NCBI GenBank assembly: GCA_019694165.1
Contig: JAIBCL010000003.1
Location: 399,159 to 463,158 of the forward strand
From: Verrucomicrobiaceae bacterium
GTDB lineage: Bacteria > Verrucomicrobiota > Verrucomicrobiia > Verrucomicrobiales > Verrucomicrobiaceae
Reading direction: 5' to 3'
DNA: 64,000 nucleotides
Shown: positions 60,180-64,000 of the stretch, piece by piece
Layout: each line of letters opens with the position of its first letter
Position numbering within the stretch: position 1 is the stretch's first letter
The notes under the pieces: generated by a model
What the model was told of the DNA's origin: nothing
The model's input: the letters and a program-made list of their open reading frames with translations, nothing else
Databases searched by the model: none
Program-made: the position numbers and the translations under genes

Positions 60180-60925
60180 ACCTGAGCTTCCGCTCCCTGC
60201 TTCCAGCCCTGCTGGTCGCGCTCGCGCCGGGCGGCGAGATCGGCGCGCATCCCGCGGACAACAGCCAGGCGCGGTTCAAGATCGAGCCGCGGCGCGTGGA
60301 CATCCGGCTCACTTTCAACCTCTACACGCTTCAGCAGTTTTACCGTCTCGACGCGAACAGCGACGGCAGGGTCACCCGGAAGGAGCTGGACTCGGCGGAG
60401 CAGGCTTTGCAAGCGTACCTGCGCAAGCATGTGCTCGTCACAATCAATGAAGAAGACACCGACCTGGGGCAGCCGCGCCGCATGGAGCGCATGTGGCCCG
60501 ACCAGTCCGCCGGTGCCGACGTTGCGGCACCGGACTACGGCCAGCGCTTCGTGGACTTCATCTTTGTGAGGGAATGGTCCTCCGACATCGAAAGCGTCTG
60601 GATCGGCTTCGACATCTTCAAGGAGACGGGTGATCTCCACGTCGTGGCCGGCGTCTTCGAGCAGGATGGCGTATCCAATGATGTCTCATTCAGCCGGAGC
60701 GAGCCGGAGTATCTTTGGGACACCGGGTTCACCGAGACAAAAGACAAGAAGCCCGCCGCCACCGCCCCGCCACCTGAGGCCGAAACACCGCGGAACCGGC
60801 GCTTCCACCCGCTGGCACTCATCGTGGGCTTCATCGCCATCGTCGGCACATGGCTCCTCCTGGGAAAGGTGCGGCGGATCTCACGCGGCGGTTTTCGCAT
60901 CGGCCCGCCACCCGAGCGCGACTGA
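60176..60925 (+). CDS. Membrane-anchored EF-hand-like protein of unknown function
   Basis: The 249-residue product has a signal peptide, a domain beginning ARFKIEPRRVDIRLTFNLYTLQQFYRLDANSDGRVTRKEL with one canonical EF-hand loop (DANSDGRVTRKE), and a beta-rich remainder. One C-terminal helix (LALIVGFIAIVGTWLLL) with a basic end would anchor it in the membrane with the bulk outside the cytoplasm. The family is not known to me; its genes occur near oxidoreductases in related bacteria only by inference. The ATG overlaps the upstream oxidoreductase stop. Confidence 0.65.
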   Translation: MNLSFRSLLPALLVALAPGGEIGAHPADNSQARFKIEPRRVDIRLTFNLYTLQQFYRLDANSDGRVTRKELDSAEQALQAYLRKHVLVTINEEDTDLGQPRRMERMWPDQSAGADVAAPDYGQRFVDFIFVREWSSDIESVWIGFDIFKETGDLHVVAGVFEQDGVSNDVSFSRSEPEYLWDTGFTETKDKKPAATAPPPEAETPRNRRFHPLALIVGFIAIVGTWLLLGKVRRISRGGFRIGPPPERD

Positions 60926-60931
60926 GCACAC

Positions 60932-61165
60932 TCATCGTGCCACGATCAGTCCGCCCCGAAACGAAACCCCACGGACCAGTACCACTGGCAGCCAGGCCGC
61001 ACGGAGACCAAGCGTCCGACGTGTTGGCAGGTTGTTGAGAGAAAGGCTGTGGACGGTCTTCAGTTCGCGATCCACGAAATCGAGTCCGAGATCATCGCCG
61101 GGCGCCAGCTTGAACTTCAGCGGCGCACGCGGCGTGGTGCTCTGGGGATGGGAACCCAAAGCCAA
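60932..61165 (-). CDS. Short open frame of uncertain status
   Basis: A 77-codon frame on the minus strand reads [20 protein letters not shown] and [19 protein letters not shown]. Third-position GC is high, as in real genes here, but no family is recognised and the frame is only weakly supported. It overlaps the plus-strand open frame at 61134 by 32 bp. It may be the end of a degraded gene. Confidence 0.22.
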   Translation of the reverse strand: MALGSHPQSTTPRAPLKFKLAPGDDLGLDFVDRELKTVHSLSLNNLPTRRTLGLRAAWLPVVLVRGVSFRGGLIVAR

Positions 61166-61340
61166 CGGCCAGCCCTACCATCAACTCCCGCTCTACCTCC
61201 GCAGCCTTAGCCGCGTCGCCACCTCCACCACGTCTGTCACCTGCGGTCAGCAAACCCTGACCCTCGAACTCCGAGGCCGCCACACGGAGATTTATCAACT
61301 TACGAACGGCAAGGCGGAGCGCGTGGAGATGGGGGAGTGA
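61134..61340 (+). CDS. Short open frame, possibly the 3' end of a lost gene
   Basis: From a GTG at 61134, 68 codons read [20 protein letters not shown] and [20 protein letters not shown] to a stop at 61340. Codon use looks genuine. No start with a ribosome binding site is apparent, and it could be the tail of a truncated gene. No family is recognised. Confidence 0.3.
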   Translation: MVLWGWEPKANGQPYHQLPLYLRSLSRVATSTTSVTCGQQTLTLELRGRHTEIYQLTNGKAERVEMGE

Positions 61341-61478
61341 TCAACCAAGGAGGGGGGGGATCGTGAGGGCCAGGAGTTTGGTATCGGGAAAGGCATCATC
61401 GGGTTCAGCATCACACCTTCCAGGCGGACGAAGCATCGGCGATCCATCCGGAGAATCAGGACGGATTGTTATGAATCC

Positions 61479-61495
61479 ATCCTTTACAGAAGGAT
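61479..61495. promoter_or_regulatory. Inverted repeat ahead of the DUF4143 ATPase gene
   Basis: ATCCTT-TACAG-AAGGAT is a perfect 6-5-6 dyad that starts 54 bp before the ATPase start codon at 61533. It could be an operator or a small hairpin in the leader. Confidence 0.35.
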
Positions 61496-61532
61496 ACCTT
61501 TCGGGCAGTTTGTTTGCGCTGCCAGGCACTTC

Positions 61533-62858
61533 ATGAGAGACGTTATCCGCCAAAAACTTGCCGACGCCGTGCGTTCGGAGCTTCCCGCGCTGACGCGGAG
61601 GGGTGTGCGTCTGCCCGCCGTGTCGGGCAAAACACACGCGGTCATCGGGATGCGCCGCGCGGGCAAGACCTGCTTCCTGCATCAGGTGCAGCGTGATCGC
61701 GTGGACAAGGGCGCGCCCCGGGAAACCCAGGTGTATTTCAACTTCGATGATGAACGGCTCGCCGGCATGGATGCCTCACAGCTTCATTGGCTGCTGGAGG
61801 AGTATTTCCTGCGGTTTCCCCAGCATCGCGATCAGCGGACGGTCGCGTTTTATCTGGATGAGATCCAGGTCGTGCGCGGCTGGGAGTCCTTCGTCCGCCG
61901 CGTGATGGACACGGAGAAGATCGATCTCTTCGTCAGCGGTTCATCGGCCAAAATGCTCAGTCGTGAAGTCGCCACAGCGCTGCGAGGTCGTGCCATGGAG
62001 ACGCTCGTGCATCCCTTCAGCTTCCGTGAGTTCCTGCGGCATCAAGAAGTGGAACCCGATGGCGATCCCTCCTTCCTGCCGAAGGCACAACGCTCGCGCG
62101 TGGAGAAGCTGTTTGGCGAGTTCCTGCTCCAAGGCGGTTTCCCGGAGGCCCAGGGGCTTGCTACCGAGGACCGGTTGCCGTTGCTGCAAGGCTACGTGGA
62201 CAGCGTCATCCTTCGTGACGTGATCGAGCGCCACGGCGTCGCGAATGTTGTGGCTCTGCGTCATCTCACGCGTCAGTTGCTCGGCGCGGCGGCGGGCCTC
62301 TTCAGCGTGCATCGCTTTTTCAACGATCAGAAGTCGCAAGGCGTGGCGGTGTCCAAAGATGCGCTGCACGCTATGCTCGGACACCTTGAGGATGCCTTTC
62401 TCATCCGCCTCGTGCCGATGCACACCAGCAGCGAGCGCCAGCGGCAGTCCAACCCACGCAAAGCCTACCCGGTGGACTCCGGCCTCATCACGGCCTTCGA
62501 CCGCAGCGGCAAGCCCAACACCGGTCATGCGCTCGAAACCGCTGTGCTCGTCGAACTCGAGCGCCGCAAGTGCGAGCGTGCCTATGTGCGCACCGCCAGC
62601 GGCGCCGAGGTGGACTTCCTCGCTACTCCGCTCACCGGCCGTCCCACTTTGATCCAAGTTTGCGCTGACATGAGCGACCCCACCACGCGAGCGCGCGAGT
62701 TCCGCGCCCTCACCGAAGCCATGGCCGAGCACAAAAGACTCCCCGGTCTCATCCTCACCGCCACCTCCACCGGGCTCAGTCACGCCCAAGCCGAGGCTCC
62801 TAAAGGCGTCACCATCCGTGCCGCATGGGAGTGGATGCTGGATACCGGAACCTCTTGA
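61533..62858 (+). CDS. AAA-family ATPase with DUF4143 domain
   Basis: The 441-residue product has a P-loop-like motif AVIGMRRAGKTCFLHQ, Walker B FYLDEIQVV and sensor stretch LFVSGSSAKML in the AAA_14 ATPase part. A winged-helix/helical region follows (HLTRQLLGAAAGLFSVHRFFND), then the C-terminal DUF4143 domain with GAEVDFLATPL. This last part resembles a nuclease-like PD-(D/E)xK fold, but the usual Lys is missing (LIQVCADM). Such proteins are widespread and of unknown function, often in mobile or defence-like surroundings. Here the gene stands alone, with an unusual leader that holds an inverted repeat and with a transposase fragment nearby. Confidence 0.85.
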   Translation: MRDVIRQKLADAVRSELPALTRRGVRLPAVSGKTHAVIGMRRAGKTCFLHQVQRDRVDKGAPRETQVYFNFDDERLAGMDASQLHWLLEEYFLRFPQHRDQRTVAFYLDEIQVVRGWESFVRRVMDTEKIDLFVSGSSAKMLSREVATALRGRAMETLVHPFSFREFLRHQEVEPDGDPSFLPKAQRSRVEKLFGEFLLQGGFPEAQGLATEDRLPLLQGYVDSVILRDVIERHGVANVVALRHLTRQLLGAAAGLFSVHRFFNDQKSQGVAVSKDALHAMLGHLEDAFLIRLVPMHTSSERQRQSNPRKAYPVDSGLITAFDRSGKPNTGHALETAVLVELERRKCERAYVRTASGAEVDFLATPLTGRPTLIQVCADMSDPTTRAREFRALTEAMAEHKRLPGLILTATSTGLSHAQAEAPKGVTIRAAWEWMLDTGTS

Positions 62859-62876
62859 TCCAAGTGAAGCGGCGGC

Positions 62877-63650
62877 TCATCGGCCGATGAACACCTCGGT
62901 GGCGTAGAGGAAGTCCACAGTGCCGTTTTGCTCGTGAGCTTCAAAGAGACGCCGCAGTTCCTGGATCATCGGATCATGCAGTGGATGGCCTTCGGCTGGC
63001 GCATACGACGAGGACAGCAAGCGCCCACGAAGTCCGGCAAAGTCGAAGCTCTGCTGATTGGCGAAGGCGTGCTTCTCGAAGACTCCATCGGTGAAAAAGC
63101 TTGTGAGGGCTTCCGCATCGACATTTTCATGCCGGACCTGTGCGTAGTCGGGTGCGAAGTTGAGCAGCAGTTGCTCGTAATCGCGGAGAAAAGGCGTGCA
63201 GTCAGTCTGGCGGACGTTCCAGATGAGTACGACCCTGCCACCGGGCTTGAGAAGACGCGTGAACTCGCACCGCGCTCGCGTGCGGTCGAGCCAGTGAAAA
63301 GCCTGGGCGGAGACGATGAGATCCATGCTTTGGCCGGCCAGCGTTGTTTCCTCGCCGGAAGCGGCGATGGAGTGAAACAAGGCATGATGCCTCAGGATCG
63401 TTTCCGCCGCCTCGCGCATGTCGGCATTTGGCTCCACAGCAAAGACCTCCGCGCCTTCACCGAGCAAGAGGCTGGAAAAGATTCCCGTGCCAGAGCCGAT
63501 GTCAGCTGCTCGGGCACCTCGTTTCAACCAGCGATGGTCACGCAACATCGTCAGCACGCCTTCCGGATAGCCCGGACGATAGCGCACATAGTCCGCCACA
63601 CGATTCGAGAAGCGTGAAGTGGCATTGGCGGGAGGGTGATGAGCGACCAT
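62877..63650 (-). CDS. Class I SAM-dependent methyltransferase
   Basis: The 257-residue product has SAM motif I AADIGSGTGIFSSLL, acidic VFAVEPNADMREAA (motif II), and DLIVSAQAFHWLDR with LLKPGGRVVLIWN (motifs III-IV). This is the Methyltransf_11 type common in small-molecule and cofactor methylation; the substrate is unknown. It is convergent with the ATPase gene (about 18 bp apart). Confidence 0.85.
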   Translation of the reverse strand: MVAHHPPANATSRFSNRVADYVRYRPGYPEGVLTMLRDHRWLKRGARAADIGSGTGIFSSLLLGEGAEVFAVEPNADMREAAETILRHHALFHSIAASGEETTLAGQSMDLIVSAQAFHWLDRTRARCEFTRLLKPGGRVVLIWNVRQTDCTPFLRDYEQLLLNFAPDYAQVRHENVDAEALTSFFTDGVFEKHAFANQQSFDFAGLRGRLLSSSYAPAEGHPLHDPMIQELRRLFEAHEQNGTVDFLYATEVFIGR

Positions 63651-63881
63651 CGGGCGAAGCTATTCGCGGTTTGCACCCTTTACGCAACAATGAATGTGCA
63701 AACACGACCAAACCCACCCCTCAATTAGCGTTGATGCTCTCCATGCCGATCACCTCTTTCAGTCACCTGCCGCTTCTACTCGCCCCCACGCTCGAACTCA
63801 GCGACACGAACTACCACGCCATCCCCCAACCGATCAGCAACGAAATCGAAGGCAAAGGCAAAGGTGATTGGACCTAGTGGT
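63651..63881. other. Intergenic region with a 47-codon open frame
   Basis: From an ATG at 63734 a short frame reads PITSFSHLPLLLAPTLELSD and ends at 63877. It resembles nothing I know and may be a gene fragment or chance. No other signal is seen. Confidence 0.25.
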
Positions 63882-64000
63882 TCAATCCAGCAAAGATGAT
63901 GGGTAGAGGCGTTTGAGTTTCACGCGGGCATCTTTGGTGCGGAAGCGCCAGTTGGTGCCGTAGTGTTGGATGTTGCGTTGGAACGCCCACTCGGCGAGTT
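63882..64000 (-). mobile_element. 3' end of a transposase gene (IS630-like), cut by the window edge
   Basis: The minus strand ends with LAEWAFQRNIQHYGTNWRFR and TKDARVKLKRLYPSSLLD, then a stop at 63882-63884. The NW(R/Q)F-T-x-(D/E)-DAR-x-KL-x-x-LYP ending is typical of IS630-family transposases. Only the last 39 codons lie inside the window, so completeness cannot be judged. Confidence 0.55.

Noticed and set aside
63734..63877. A 47-codon open frame near the right edge
   Set aside because: It has no ribosome binding site, no recognisable motif and lies next to a transposase fragment; kept only as a note in the intergenic entry.

Overview
The window is high-GC DNA from a member of the PVC superphylum, most likely the Verrucomicrobia (Verrucomicrobiaceae, Prosthecobacter-like). 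The signs are a 50-residue Verru/Chlamy-type small basic protein, a Gloeo/Verruco tandem-repeat protein, the DUF1501 / c-type-cytochrome DUF1549-DUF1553 (PSD1) pair, many secreted sulfatases and SGNH hydrolases, and the palindromic 'LTPALS'-type intergenic repeat. I see no rRNA, convincing tRNA, CRISPR array or intact phage. The genus is an inference.

Layout. 284-2994: trigger factor and an MFS transporter. 3043-12663 (minus): a catabolic block with an SGNH hydrolase, DUF1501 protein, PSD1 cytochrome, FAD oxidoreductase, EF-hand sulfatase and esterase, mostly separated by a few bases or overlapping by 4 bp. 12836-19002: a TamB-like/Omp85 pair with a palindromic repeat at the start of the Omp85 gene. 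19101-26421 (minus): a glycoside-hydrolase-like gene, then a stress island (triple-domain UspA, phosphoribosyltransferase, dienelactone-hydrolase-like protein, second-type GroEL, small protein, Hsp20, lipoprotein). 26685-35933: mixed housekeeping and unknown genes around a decayed insertion sequence.

36063-46234 is a coherent surface/signalling block. It holds a thrombospondin-type-3 protein, a Gloeo/Verruco-repeat protein, a secreted W/DP-repeat protein and an operon of response regulator, cupredoxin, histidine kinase and outer-membrane barrel. Three intergenic regions of this block carry the same inverted repeat, GTAAC-N6-GTTAC (the third with one mismatch), which suggests a small regulon, perhaps of the response regulator encoded there.

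46394-48930: gamma-glutamyltransferase, a small membrane protein and remains of a DUF1778/GNAT toxin-antitoxin pair. 48941-57446 is the most striking part. A 2060-residue secreted protein joins a complete type I sulfatase to a complete multicopper oxidase through Ig/FN3-like and low-complexity repeats. It is divergent from an OmpR-type regulator/histidine kinase pair, and the 104-bp gap between them holds ATGACA-N4-TGTCAT, the same core as the enterobacterial CusR/CopR copper box. I infer a copper-responsive two-component system controlling a sulfatase-multicopper-oxidase fusion. This is the best candidate for an undescribed system here.

57394-60925: an MnmM-like methyltransferase next to an MnmC-C-domain-like FAD oxidoreductase (a possible split route to mnm5U in tRNA), then a Gfo/Idh/MocA oxidoreductase coupled to a membrane-anchored EF-hand protein. 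61533-64000: a DUF4143 ATPase, a SAM methyltransferase and the 3' end of a transposase cut by the window edge. All family assignments come from reading motifs; no database search was run.
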